Positions 35,559-44,283 of a stretch of 64,000 bases of DNA are shown here, piece after piece. The position numbers and the translations under genes are program-made. The notes under the pieces were generated by a model. That model was not told the DNA's origin, did no database searches, and worked only from the letters and a program-made list of their open reading frames with translations. This stretch comes from Clostridia bacterium (lineage in GTDB: Bacteria; Bacillota; Clostridia; Oscillospirales; Acutalibacteraceae): contig JAFQKF010000011.1 of assembly GCA_017397105.1 (NCBI GenBank), positions 1 through 64,000 of the forward strand, read 5' to 3'. Position 1 is the first letter of the stretch; each line of letters begins with the position of its first letter.

Positions 35559-36745
35559 TGAAGAATCAAAGAAAAAGAATACTTATTGTAAACAGATATT
35601 TTCATCTTGGTGGGATTCAATCGTCACTTATTAATATGGCGAATGAACTCTGTAAAGAGTATGATGTTGATGTTTTGGCTTATTATCCAGAGGGAATTTT
35701 AAAAAAGAGATTAGATCCAAAGGTTGGGGTGATTAAGGCTTCGTGGCCAATTTGCGCTATGGGTATGTCTCCAGGTGAGGCATTGAGGTCAAATAATCCG
35801 TTTTTGTTTATGTTTCGAATTGTTGGCTCGGTGTGGGCACGTGTTTTTGATAATCGTTTACCTATCTTTATTGCAACAAAATTACAACGGAAACTTAAAG
35901 GGTATGATTTAGCGATTGCTTACCGAGCAGAAACACGAAAAAAAGTTATTACATCAGGATATGTACGGTTTATTGATAGATGTGTTGAGGCGAAGAAAAA
36001 GGTTGTCTGGATACACTATGATGCGAATACTCTGGAGAATAGCCGTTCTTTCAATGAAAAATACTATAAAAATATCGATAAAATCATCGGTGTGTCACAA
36101 TCTGTAATGAAAGCATTTGAGTTGGGTAGTCCGAATTTAAAAAGAAAGATGGATTACTGCTATAATTTTTTAGATTATAAGAGTATTTGCCTCAAAGCAG
36201 AAAAACAGATGGATATTGAATACCCTGAGAAAAGTTTTGTTTGTTTTTCAGCATGTAGACTTAGTGAAGAAAAAGGTATTATCAGAGGGTTGTTTGCTAT
36301 TGAAAAAACGTTAAAAGAAAACGATGATGTTTATTGGTATATTGCTGGTGATGGACCAGAGAGGGAAAAAATCGAAAATACAATTAATGAGTTAAATCTT
36401 AATGGTAAGGTTGTTCTCCTTGGGAATTTGACGAATCCTTACCCCTACATTAAGCATGCGGATCTATATTTGAGCTTGTCGTTTCATGAAGCGGCACCTA
36501 TGGTTTATAAAGAAGCAAAAGCACTTCATATTCCTATCTTTTCAACAAAAACATTATCATCAGAAGAGATGCTTAGAAATGGACGAGAGGATTTTATTTG
36601 TGGAAACTCGGAAAAAGATATTAAAGAAAAGTTTAACGAAATAATAAAAAATAGAGAATCAGTTTTTAGAGCAAAAATCAATCTTGAAAACTATAGTGGT
36701 AGCAATGAAGAATCGTTAAAAAAACTGTCTGAAATGCTTGAATAA
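35558..36745 (+). CDS. Glycosyltransferase family 4
   Basis: The 395-residue GT-B enzyme overlaps the preceding stop by one base (TAATG). N-terminal acceptor part: ILIVNRYFHLGGIQSSLINM. Donor part: FSACRLSEEKGI, YIAGDGPEREKIE, LLGNLTNPYPYIKHADLYL and SFHEAAPMVYKEAKALHIPI. It is a cytoplasmic enzyme adding a sugar to the lipid-linked unit; specificity is unknown. Confidence 0.87.
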   Translation: MKNQRKRILIVNRYFHLGGIQSSLINMANELCKEYDVDVLAYYPEGILKKRLDPKVGVIKASWPICAMGMSPGEALRSNNPFLFMFRIVGSVWARVFDNRLPIFIATKLQRKLKGYDLAIAYRAETRKKVITSGYVRFIDRCVEAKKKVVWIHYDANTLENSRSFNEKYYKNIDKIIGVSQSVMKAFELGSPNLKRKMDYCYNFLDYKSICLKAEKQMDIEYPEKSFVCFSACRLSEEKGIIRGLFAIEKTLKENDDVYWYIAGDGPEREKIENTINELNLNGKVVLLGNLTNPYPYIKHADLYLSLSFHEAAPMVYKEAKALHIPIFSTKTLSSEEMLRNGREDFICGNSEKDIKEKFNEIIKNRESVFRAKINLENYSGSNEESLKKLSEMLE

Positions 36746-36796
36746 TGGCGACCTTTTTTGAAAATCAAAGCTGAAAATTAGGAAGGAGATTACCTT

Positions 36797-38104
36797 GTGA
36801 TAAACATTAATAATAAAGTGCGTTGGGCAATCTCTGCATTGTTGGCTTTGCTGATTCTTTTCGGAACATATCGTAATGTGTTTTCTTTGGCTGCTTTTTT
36901 GGCGATGGGGCTCATGGTGTTTTTTTGTGATAAAGAAACAATTTTACAACAAATATTTTTTATTATGCCTATGGCTAATATTTTTAAATTAGCTCCGGGT
37001 GTGCAGTCTTTTTTTACGATAATAATAATTGCTTATGTTGTTTTTCATCTTGTATTGCCACGAAAGGCGACTGCTGTAGTTTTCCTTTTTTCAGCATATG
37101 TAATAATTAGTCAATTATGGAATGGTAATTTCGATTTGTTTAGAACAATAAAACTTGTTTGCAATCTTTTGTTTTTATCAAGTACGCTTAATGGTGACGT
37201 AAGAATAAAGCATAAAGATATCTTTTTAAGTTTTATTTTGGGGAATATTGTATCATCCTTTTTTGGTATGATGGATTCGAACGTTCTTAAAATCGAGTCG
37301 TTTGTAGGGGCAAAAACCTTGTCTCAAGGATATGGGTTTGGAGCGGATGTTGTTCGCTTTGCGGGGTTGTATATAGACCCCAATTATTATTCTATTGGAT
37401 TAATAATTTCTTTGTGTTTGCTTGTCGTTTTGTATCATAGGGATGAGATCAATTCTTTTGTGTTGCTGTTATTTTCGGTTCCGTTAATTTGTTTTCTCAT
37501 AATTACATACAGTAAATCTGCTATCATTATGCTTTTGGTTCCTGCGTTTTTCTTTATATATTCATCGGTTAAGAAACGCAAAAGGTTGGAATTGGGGCTG
37601 TTTTTTGTTATTGCTTTGTTTGTTATTGCTTTAAGTGCAGCAGGTAAAATCCCAGCCATAAATATAATAATGACAAGGTTGTCGGAAATAGATTCGGATA
37701 ATCTTAATTTGAACGAGGCCACCACGGGAAGGTTTGAACTTTGGGTAACATATTCAAAACACATACTCAAAAACATAGAGATAGCGTTGTTTGGTAGAGG
37801 AATAGGAGCAGAACTTTTAGTAGAGCACGCATCACACAACACATATATAGATATCATTTATTACCTTGGAGCCGTTGGAGGAGCATTGCTGATTGCTTCG
37901 CTTGGCTTAATATTGAGACAAAGCGTTTTGGTGCCTATTAAAAGAAACCTAATGAACTACAGTGTTATTATTTGCATTGGAATAATGTATTTCTTTTTGG
38001 GGGAATTATTCTATTTTGATCCACCATTTCAGTTGTTTATAGGTTTTGTTACGCTTAATGTTCCGCTTGATAATAATGATGTGAATGTGTCATTAAACGA
38101 ATAA
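36797..38104 (+). CDS. Wzy-type polysaccharide polymerase / O-antigen ligase-like membrane protein
   Basis: The 435-residue protein is hydrophobic almost throughout, with about ten to twelve predicted helices and a larger loop (~285-320) containing ATTGRFELWVTYSKHI and HASHNTYIDIIYYLG. The GRxxxW and HNxxl patterns are typical of Wzy/WaaL proteins. It should join repeat units outside the membrane. GTG 36797 follows GGAAGGAGATT. Sequence is strongly A/T-rich. Confidence 0.83.
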   Translation: MININNKVRWAISALLALLILFGTYRNVFSLAAFLAMGLMVFFCDKETILQQIFFIMPMANIFKLAPGVQSFFTIIIIAYVVFHLVLPRKATAVVFLFSAYVIISQLWNGNFDLFRTIKLVCNLLFLSSTLNGDVRIKHKDIFLSFILGNIVSSFFGMMDSNVLKIESFVGAKTLSQGYGFGADVVRFAGLYIDPNYYSIGLIISLCLLVVLYHRDEINSFVLLLFSVPLICFLIITYSKSAIIMLLVPAFFFIYSSVKKRKRLELGLFFVIALFVIALSAAGKIPAINIIMTRLSEIDSDNLNLNEATTGRFELWVTYSKHILKNIEIALFGRGIGAELLVEHASHNTYIDIIYYLGAVGGALLIASLGLILRQSVLVPIKRNLMNYSVIICIGIMYFFLGELFYFDPPFQLFIGFVTLNVPLDNNDVNVSLNE

Positions 38105-38182
38105 TCCTTTTGTGTAGCGGATTTTTAAACAAAAGTATGCTGTGATTTATTTTGAACAGTTTTTTGGGAGGATGTAGTTTTT

Positions 38183-38710
38183 ATGAATTTAAAAAAAGCA
38201 ATTGGTAGTTTAATTTATTACGGGTTCGCAAAGTATTTACCGGTATCAAATTCACCTATAAAGCTGTTCCAAAAAAAGTGGCGACTTATTTGCGGTAGAT
38301 TAATATTGAAAAACTGTGGGAAAAACGTGAATATAGAAAAGGGTGCAAGTTTTAATTCCAATGTTTCTTTGGGAGATTATTCTGGTATAGGAATTAATGC
38401 CAAAATTAACGGGAAGTGTTCTATTGGAAAATATGTTATGATGGGACCTGATTGTGTAATATATGGCAGGAATCACGAGTTTTCGGATATAACAAAACCG
38501 ATGATGGAGCAGGGGTATTCAGAAGAAAAAGAAGTGATTATTGGTGACGATGTTTGGATTGGCGGAAGGGTTACTATTATGCCGGGTGTAACAATTGGCA
38601 ACCATTCTGTTATTGGTGCTTGTTCCGTGGTTACTAAGGATGTTCCTGATTATGCTGTTGTTGCAGGAAATCCAGCTACTATAAAAAAATACAGAAATGT
38701 AAAAACATAA
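38183..38710 (+). CDS. Hexapeptide-repeat acetyltransferase
   Basis: The 175-residue protein has left-handed beta-helix repeats from ~45 (VNIEKGASFNSNVSLGDYSG) and the CatB/LacA-type ending VIIGDDVWIGGRVTIMPGVT, then GACSVVTKDVPDYAVVAGNP. His in GRNHEFSD fits the active site. It should acetylate a sugar of the repeat unit. RBS GGGAGGA lies before ATG 38183. Confidence 0.9.
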   Translation: MNLKKAIGSLIYYGFAKYLPVSNSPIKLFQKKWRLICGRLILKNCGKNVNIEKGASFNSNVSLGDYSGIGINAKINGKCSIGKYVMMGPDCVIYGRNHEFSDITKPMMEQGYSEEKEVIIGDDVWIGGRVTIMPGVTIGNHSVIGACSVVTKDVPDYAVVAGNPATIKKYRNVKT

Positions 38711-38730
38711 GTAAGTTTATAGGTGTAAAG

Positions 38731-40008
38731 ATGAAAAGGATTTTGATTGTTTGCGATTATTTTTTTCCGTCAACAAGTATAGGTGCAGTAAGACCTTCTA
38801 AAATTACTAAAATGTTAATAAATCACGGCTATAGTGTAGATGTTTTTACTCGTTATCAAGTAAAAACAGGAACATTGAACTTTGGTGCTAATATTTTTGG
38901 ATTCAAAAATGCAGAAAAAGATAACTCCATTCGTAATAACCATATACAAACTGAACGAACAGGCATTAAAAGATTTCTTTTTGATAATTTTACAACTATA
39001 TACAATTTTCTTTACAAAATAAAAGCAGCTATGTTAGCAAACAAATCCAATAAGGAAATGGTATCGGCATTTAAGAACTTTGTTGCTAAAAATGATAGTG
39101 ACTATGACGTGATTTTTTCAACGTTTGGACCACTCAGTTCTTTGCTTTGTGGTCTTTATTATAAAAAAACTCATCCTGACACAAAATGGATTTGCGATTT
39201 CAGAGATCCTGCGGTTGTTTCGCAAGTTGGTCCGGTAAGAAGATTTTTTTTGCGCTTCAAAGAACAACAGGCATGCAAGTTAGCGGATGAAATAGTAGCG
39301 GTTTCTAATGGATATATTGATAGGATTTGTGGAGAAAAGTATAAAGAAAAGCGTCATATGATTCCAAATGGATATGATAAGGCTGATTTAGTTTACAATG
39401 ATATGGTTTCTGACGAATATGATTTTCTTTCTCTTGTTTATGTAGGAATTCTTTACGGTCAAATGAGAGATGTTACACCAATTTTTGAGGCTTTAAAAGA
39501 ACTCTCCGTAGAAGGAAAAATTGATTTGAATAAAGTTAAATTTAATTATGCGGGTATAGATTATGTGAATTTGAAAAAACAGGCAGACATATTTGAAATG
39601 TCTGATATAATTATCAATCATGGTGTGTTACCGCGTTGTGAATGCTTAAAACTACAGTTCTCATCAGATTTGTTAGTGCTTTCAACGTGGAACACAAAAA
39701 AAGAATATGGAGTGTTTCCGGGAAAACTGCTTGAGTATATGCTTATTAGAAAACCCATAGTGACAACGGTCTCGGGAGACGTCCCTGACAGCGAGGTGGC
39801 GCAAGTAGTTAAAGAAGGAAATCTTGGAATCGTTTACGAAGAGATTAACAGAACGAAAGATTTGAAAAGCTTAAAATCTTATTTAGAGAGTGCGTACAAT
39901 CATAAACTTAAAGATAGGTTTATCCCGTTTGAGCCGAATCAAGCAGTATTGGACAGATATTGTTACGAAAGTATTGTTTCTCAGATAGAATCTATAATTG
40001 AAAAGTAA
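38731..40008 (+). CDS. Glycosyltransferase, GT4-like
   Basis: The 425-residue GT-B-type protein starts ILIVCDYFFPSTSIGAVRP and has FSTFGPLSSLLCGLYY and WICDFRDPAV in the N-terminal domain. The C-terminal domain has LSLVYVGILYGQMRD, SSDLLVLSTWN and FPGKLLEYMLIRKPIV. These match GT4 relatives in O-antigen loci. Sugar specificity is unknown. Confidence 0.83.
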   Translation: MKRILIVCDYFFPSTSIGAVRPSKITKMLINHGYSVDVFTRYQVKTGTLNFGANIFGFKNAEKDNSIRNNHIQTERTGIKRFLFDNFTTIYNFLYKIKAAMLANKSNKEMVSAFKNFVAKNDSDYDVIFSTFGPLSSLLCGLYYKKTHPDTKWICDFRDPAVVSQVGPVRRFFLRFKEQQACKLADEIVAVSNGYIDRICGEKYKEKRHMIPNGYDKADLVYNDMVSDEYDFLSLVYVGILYGQMRDVTPIFEALKELSVEGKIDLNKVKFNYAGIDYVNLKKQADIFEMSDIIINHGVLPRCECLKLQFSSDLLVLSTWNTKKEYGVFPGKLLEYMLIRKPIVTTVSGDVPDSEVAQVVKEGNLGIVYEEINRTKDLKSLKSYLESAYNHKLKDRFIPFEPNQAVLDRYCYESIVSQIESIIEK

Positions 40009-40053
40009 GGGCAATGTTTGTTGTTATTAACTTGTTAAGGGAGAACGGATAAT

Positions 40054-41544
40054 ATGAAGCATAATAGTATATTTACATTTTATATACACAAAAAGGAAGA
40101 ATTTAGCGAGTTTATATCTGAGTCAATTGTATTTAGTCAAGATGTAGGAAACTATGTGTTGCGTTACGATCAAAAAACACCGATAGATAGTGCTGATAAA
40201 GGGAACAGAGAACTTGCGATTTTTGGTTATGCAGTAGATGTTTTTTGCGGTCAAAGCGAAAATCTGGCAGAAACTGTTTTAGAATCAACTGAAACCCTTG
40301 AGGATGTTATTGAATATGAAAAGAGACTTGGCGGTAAATATGTTGTTTTCTATGCGGAAAATGATAGATGTTATTGCATAGGTGATGCAACCTGTAGTAT
40401 ACCTGTTTTTTACACGAAAGGATTGTCTGGATTTATATGTTGCAGTAATCCCCAAATGATTATCAAAAGTACTAATATTGAGCCAGACAAATGTCTCCAA
40501 AAGATACGCAATAGCGGACCGTTAAACCAAGCGATGCCATACGATAAAACTGTTTACAAGGAAATCAGGCAGCTTCTCCCCAATCATTATCTTGATTTTT
40601 ACGAGGAAAAAGCGAAGAGATTTGTTAATTTTGAAGCAAAACAAAAAGAGATATCGCCGGAAAAGGCCGCAGAAATTACAGCTCCGATGATAGAAAAAAT
40701 TGCTTCTTTTTATCTTTCAAAGTTTAAAATTTATTGTCCGCTGACTTCAGGTAGAGACAGCAGAGTTGTATATGCCTTTCTTAAAAGTATGACAAACGAA
40801 GTGAATTCGTATACAATTTGGCATGATAGATTTAAAAATGATGATCAGGATTGGGAAGTGCCATTGCGTTTAACTGAACTTTGCGGAACACGGCATGAGC
40901 GCATTTATAAGGAAACGGTTACGGAAGAAATGAAAGCAAATATGGATAATGCACTCGGAGAGAACGCATATCCTCCAGATGCTTTCACACTTGCGGTTAC
41001 TGTTAACAAGAATTATGGAGGTTGTGCAACAGTTGAAGGGGATATAATCGGACAGGTTGGTAAGTGTTCACTTCATCGAAATATTCCATGTTTTCTTGCA
41101 ACGCCTGCATATTTTAGGTGCAAGCTACATAATTACAGCAATGAGGCAAAGGATGAGCTAAAAGAATGGCTGAAAGAAATAAAGGTAAGTGGAGAGAAGG
41201 TTAACACTTTTGATTTGTTCTCAGTTGAAAATCGACTTGGAGTGTGGGCGTCTCATACGCATTTGATTCGTAATGTGTTAGGACAGCTATATTTAAATAT
41301 TTTTAATTCGAGAAGCATAATTTACACTTGGACTGCAGTAGACAGAGCGAAGAGAATGAAATCTCAAATACATATTGCTTTGATACGTTTGAAGGCTCCG
41401 GAGTTACTCGGTGTACCGTTTGAGGCAGAAAAAAAGAGTTTTGTTGTTTTAGCGAAATCAAGTGCACCTGCGTTTTATTTTGGCTCTTTTGCAAAATATT
41501 ACATACAAAAAAGAGCGTTTCAAAAAAACAATAAACACAGTTAA
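40054..41544 (+). CDS. Asparagine synthase-like protein of the polysaccharide locus
   Basis: The 496-residue protein resembles AsnB-like proteins of polysaccharide loci. The N-terminal ~190 residues look like a degenerate glutaminase (Ntn) domain, but no Cys follows the initiator Met, so glutamine hydrolysis is unlikely. The synthetase half has a modified PP-loop at ~229-239 (LTSGRDSR in place of SGGxDS) and a following EVNSYTIWHDRFKNDDQDWE segment. It may use free ammonia or another amine to amidate a uronic acid of the polymer. It is the last gene before a terminator. Confidence 0.75.
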   Translation: MKHNSIFTFYIHKKEEFSEFISESIVFSQDVGNYVLRYDQKTPIDSADKGNRELAIFGYAVDVFCGQSENLAETVLESTETLEDVIEYEKRLGGKYVVFYAENDRCYCIGDATCSIPVFYTKGLSGFICCSNPQMIIKSTNIEPDKCLQKIRNSGPLNQAMPYDKTVYKEIRQLLPNHYLDFYEEKAKRFVNFEAKQKEISPEKAAEITAPMIEKIASFYLSKFKIYCPLTSGRDSRVVYAFLKSMTNEVNSYTIWHDRFKNDDQDWEVPLRLTELCGTRHERIYKETVTEEMKANMDNALGENAYPPDAFTLAVTVNKNYGGCATVEGDIIGQVGKCSLHRNIPCFLATPAYFRCKLHNYSNEAKDELKEWLKEIKVSGEKVNTFDLFSVENRLGVWASHTHLIRNVLGQLYLNIFNSRSIIYTWTAVDRAKRMKSQIHIALIRLKAPELLGVPFEAEKKSFVVLAKSSAPAFYFGSFAKYYIQKRAFQKNNKHS

Positions 41545-41546
41545 GT

Positions 41547-41585
41547 AAAGGCTTGCACAGTCGTAGATGACCTGCGCAAGCCTTT
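41547..41585. terminator. Bidirectional terminator between convergent genes
   Basis: AAAGGCTTGC (41547-41556) pairs with GCAAGCCTTT (41576-41585). It lies between the end of the EPS operon and the convergent dehydrogenase gene. T-runs are short on both sides. Confidence 0.7.
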
Positions 41586-41612
41586 AAAGTTATTTAATAT
41601 TCTCTTTGCAAA

Positions 41613-42944
41613 TTAAAGTCTCCAATAAGTATACCCTGCGTTTTCGTACAATTTGCGCTCGAACAAACCTTTAATATCAAGGAGAACTTTTTTGCCGCAA
41701 CCGAAGAAGCCGTCCACATCTTCAATAGTCAGATTTTTGAACTCATTGTGAGCAACAGCGAGCACGACTGCGTCCATGTCTTTGATTTCAGACATATCAG
41801 CAAATTCAATACCGTAAATTCGGCGTGCATCTTCAATATCGGCTTGTGAGTCAGCAACAATAGGAGTGATGCTGTATTCCTTAAGTTCATCAATGATATC
41901 AATAACTCTTGTGTTTCTCGTATCAGGACAGTTTTCCTTAAAGGTAAATCCGAGAATGGCAACTTTAGCATCTTTTACATTTTTACCTGCAGAAATGAGG
42001 CTTTTAACAACATTTTCAGCAACATATTTACCCATGTTGTTGTTAACGCGTCTGCCGGCAAGGATTATCTGACTATGATAACCAAGCATTTCGGCTTTAT
42101 AAGTAAGGTAATAAGGGTCGACACCTATGCAGTGCCCACCAACAAGACCTGGAGTGAATTTAAGGAAATTCCATTTTGTGCCGGCGGCTTCAAGGACAGC
42201 TTTTGTATCAATACCCATGCGGTTGAAAATAATGGAAAGTTCGTTCATAAAGGCAATGTTGATATCACGCTGGCTGTTTTCTATAACTTTTGCAGCTTCA
42301 GCAACTTTAATGCTTTCGGCGCGGTGAACACCAGCTTCAACAACAAGCTCATAAACTTTGGCAACTATGTCAAGTGTTTCATCGTCCATACCCGAAACGA
42401 TTTTAACGATTGTTTCCAGACGATGAACTTTATCACCAGGGTTTATTCTTTCGGGAGAATAACCTATCTTAAAATCAACTCCGCATTTTAATCCCGACTC
42501 TTTTTCGAGAATAGGTACACAAACATCCTCGGTAACGCCGGGATAAACCGTTGATTCAAAAACAACAACTGAACCTTTGGTAAGGTTTCTGCCAAGAATT
42601 TTTGAAGCACCTTCAACAGGAGCAAGGTCAGGAGTATGGTCACCGTTAATAGGTGTAGGAACGGCGACTATATGAAACTTCGCTTCCTTGAGTCTGGCTT
42701 CGTCAGATGTAAACTCTACAGTTGTATTTCGTATAGCGTCATCGCCTACTTCAAGAGTGGGGTCGATGCCGTTTTTATACTGTTCGATTTTTTTCTCGTT
42801 AAGGTCATAACCGATAACGTCAATTTTTTTTGCAAAAGCAACAGCGATCGGCATACCGACATAGCCTAAACCGACAAGAGAAAGCTTTTCATTTTTACTA
42901 AGGAGATTCTGGTATAAATCTGTGAAAATTGTGCAGTTGTTCAT
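41613..42944 (-). CDS. UDP-N-acetylhexosamine dehydrogenase (WbpA/TviB-like)
   Basis: The 443-residue nucleotide-sugar dehydrogenase is distinct from the WecC at 31136. Motifs: LSLVGLGYVGMPIAVAFAKK, AVPTPINGDHTPDL, ESTVYPGVTEDVCVP, GYSPERINPGD, GLVGGHCIGVDPYYL (Cys nucleophile) and LGFTFKENCPDTRNTRV. Such enzymes make UDP-GlcNAcA or UDP-GalNAcA. ATG 42944 follows AAAGAGTG and lies after a promoter at 42994-43023; an upstream in-frame ATG at 43010 overlaps that promoter. It is convergent to the main locus but surely serves the same polymer. Confidence 0.92.
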   Translation of the reverse strand: MNNCTIFTDLYQNLLSKNEKLSLVGLGYVGMPIAVAFAKKIDVIGYDLNEKKIEQYKNGIDPTLEVGDDAIRNTTVEFTSDEARLKEAKFHIVAVPTPINGDHTPDLAPVEGASKILGRNLTKGSVVVFESTVYPGVTEDVCVPILEKESGLKCGVDFKIGYSPERINPGDKVHRLETIVKIVSGMDDETLDIVAKVYELVVEAGVHRAESIKVAEAAKVIENSQRDINIAFMNELSIIFNRMGIDTKAVLEAAGTKWNFLKFTPGLVGGHCIGVDPYYLTYKAEMLGYHSQIILAGRRVNNNMGKYVAENVVKSLISAGKNVKDAKVAILGFTFKENCPDTRNTRVIDIIDELKEYSITPIVADSQADIEDARRIYGIEFADMSEIKDMDAVVLAVAHNEFKNLTIEDVDGFFGCGKKVLLDIKGLFERKLYENAGYTYWRL

Positions 42945-42993
42945 GCTAACACTCTTTCTTGTTTTTGATAAAAAACAATATAATATTATAAAT

Positions 42994-43023
42994 ATAATAC
43001 TACAAAGCATTACAACAAGTCAA
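42994..43023 (-). promoter_or_regulatory. Sigma-A promoter of the UDP-sugar dehydrogenase gene
   Basis: On the minus strand TTGACT (43018-43023), 18 bases, TATTAT (42994-42999). Confidence 0.55.
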
Positions 43024-43134
43024 TACGATTAGAAATGTAAAATATGAATCAGAAATGATGGTTATGCTTTGAAGAACATTTTTGAAAATGGAAGGTTTTC
43101 TTAAATCTTATAAAATATTGACATATCCACCCCC

Positions 43135-43404
43135 TCACTCACCCGTAAATGTATCAATCGAAAATCTTGCTCCGAAACGGAATCCGCTTATGAAGCTGTC
43201 TGTAACGCTTAAACTTGTAAATTCAAGATATCTGTCAGCGTAGCTGAGAAACAATACTTTTTCTTCGTCGGTCAGTTTTTCGGATAACTGTTTTTCGAGC
43301 TGAGTCAGTTCGTTTAGTTTCTTCTTCAAATCATTTGCGAATTCTTTGGAATATGATTGTGCCTCGTGATTTCCGTAATAAAAATCTTCTATAAATCCTG
43401 CCAT
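43135..43404 (-). CDS. DUF6809-like small protein
   Basis: The 89-residue product is mostly helical and has the DUF6809 pattern: NELTQLEKQLSEKL, then FLSYADRYLEF and the ending FISGFRFGARFSID. The function of this family is unknown; it is common in gut Clostridia near mobile elements. RBS AAAGGAG lies before ATG 43404. It may belong to the neighbouring element or to the host. Confidence 0.75.
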   Translation of the reverse strand: MAGFIEDFYYGNHEAQSYSKEFANDLKKKLNELTQLEKQLSEKLTDEEKVLFLSYADRYLEFTSLSVTDSFISGFRFGARFSIDTFTGE

Positions 43405-43553
43405 AAAATCTCCTTTTGTTCGAATGTAGTCACTCTAATATGTTTTATACGCAACAATTTTAGCAGGATTCACACACCCACGTCACGTTGGAAAACGTAT
43501 GAACTTTAAAACAATTTTTAATATACGGCCGTCTATAGCGCACAAAAAAGTTC

Positions 43554-43604
43554 GCCCGAAGAGAGATGCTCCATAATGAAGCCGCCTCTCTTTGGGCTTT
43601 TTTC
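43554..43604 (+). terminator. Terminator-like hairpin near the left end of the element
   Basis: GCCCGAAGAGAG (43554-43565) pairs with CTCTCTTTGGGC (43586-43597), followed by TTTTTT. No plus-strand gene lies just upstream. Confidence 0.6.
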
Positions 43605-43628
43605 ATTTTGCGAGTTATTATACAAGTC

Positions 43629-43644
43629 ATTCTTACATACTTTA
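43629..43644 (+). repeat. Copy 1 of a 16-bp element motif (ATTCTTACATACTTTA)
   Basis: The core TCTTACATACTTTA is shared exactly with 45393-45408 and 46235-46250. It stands immediately before a strong hairpin (43657-43692) and the mini-ORF region. Confidence 0.65.
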
Positions 43645-43656
43645 TATGAAAAAGAA

Positions 43657-43692
43657 AAAGACGCTTGGAGTTTATTTACTCCGGGCGTCTTT
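43657..43692 (+). terminator. Attenuator- or terminator-like hairpin
   Basis: AAAGACG...GGAGTA pairs with TACTCC...CGTCTTT; a short T-run is part of the stem end. It follows repeat copy 1 directly. Confidence 0.5.
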
Positions 43693-43755
43693 TGGCGTTT
43701 CAAGGCGTCTTTGGCAACTGAGCCTCAGCTCTGTTGCATCGAAAAGGAGGTTGAT

Positions 43756-43794
43756 GTGGCAAACAACAATTCTCAAAGGAGGAAGGTGATCTGA
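43756..43794 (+). CDS. Mini-ORF of 12 codons (leader-peptide candidate)
   Basis: GTG 43756 follows a very strong site (AAAAGGAGG, five bases away) and encodes MANNNSQRRKVI. It overlaps the next mini-ORF (TGATG). Translation is likely from the ribosome site, but no family is recognised. Confidence 0.4.
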   Translation: MANNNSQRRKVI

Positions 43795-43823
43795 TGGCAG
43801 CCGTCATCAACAGTATTCGGTGA
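43794..43823 (+). CDS. Mini-ORF of 9 codons (leader-peptide candidate)
   Basis: ATG 43794 overlaps the stop of the previous mini-ORF and has GGAGGAAGGTGAT upstream. It encodes MAAVINSIR. It lies within the inverted repeat CCGTCA/TGACGG (43801-43826). Confidence 0.35.
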   Translation: MAAVINSIR

Positions 43824-44283
43824 CGGTTAATTTCGGCAACAAGCAACCGAAGGTGCAATTCCCACCAAGGTGCTTGTTGCAAGCCCTGCTTGCACAGTTT
43901 TGAAAAGCGTCTTATTAAATCATTTTTGCAGGCAGCAATAAAAAAGGAGGAACAGCATTATGAAAGAAACGCCGCCCCCGCCGTAGCCTGACAAGGCTTG
44001 GCAAGGGAAACGAAGATAACGCCGTCCGTTATCTTCGCACTGCCCGGCAGAGCCGGGTGTGTGACGGGAATATCCTGAGTTAAAGCGGGAAACGAAGGAT
44101 ATTTCTGTCACTTTGGCAGAAGCGCTTTTTGCAAATCTGCCAAACCGCTAACGGTTATTCTACAACAGATATTTTGGAGAATAACCGCTTAGCGGGGGAT
44201 TAAAGGAGGATTTTTCAAAAATCCTCGTTGGTGTTACGGAGGTGACTCGGCCGTAACGGACAATTTGTCGCTTCTCAAAAGAA
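43801..44283 (+). other. Chain of about ten inverted repeats without a long ORF
   Basis: The ~1 kb between 43405 and 44409 has no convincing protein gene beyond mini-ORFs. Visible stems: 43801-43806/43821-43826; 43836-43845/43871-43880 (10 bp perfect); 44011-44020/44028-44037 (10 bp perfect, CGAAGATAAC); 44043-44048/44052-44057; 44061-44076/44096-44111 (14 of 16); 44112-44120/44136-44144 (9 bp); 44145-44161/44178-44195 (17 bp, one bulge); 44206-44215/44217-44226; 44233-44239/44251-44257; 44271-44283. Several ribosome-site-like GGAGG sequences lie between them. A structured non-coding RNA or a long attenuation leader for the integrase gene are both possible. Confidence 0.6.
43960..43986 (+). 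CDS. Mini-ORF ending in four prolines (stalling-leader candidate)
   Basis: ATG 43960 follows AAAAAAGGAGG by nine bases and encodes MKETPPPP, then TAG. Runs of proline just before a stop codon slow ribosomes, and stem-loops start 25 bases downstream. This is the layout of a translation-dependent leader, but no experimental or family support is available. Confidence 0.4.
   Translation: MKETPPPP

Noticed and set aside
43576..43794. 72-codon ORF ending in DVANNNSQRRKVI
   Set aside because: Its upstream part crosses the terminator hairpin and repeat; only the last 12 codons have a ribosome site and were listed as a mini-ORF.
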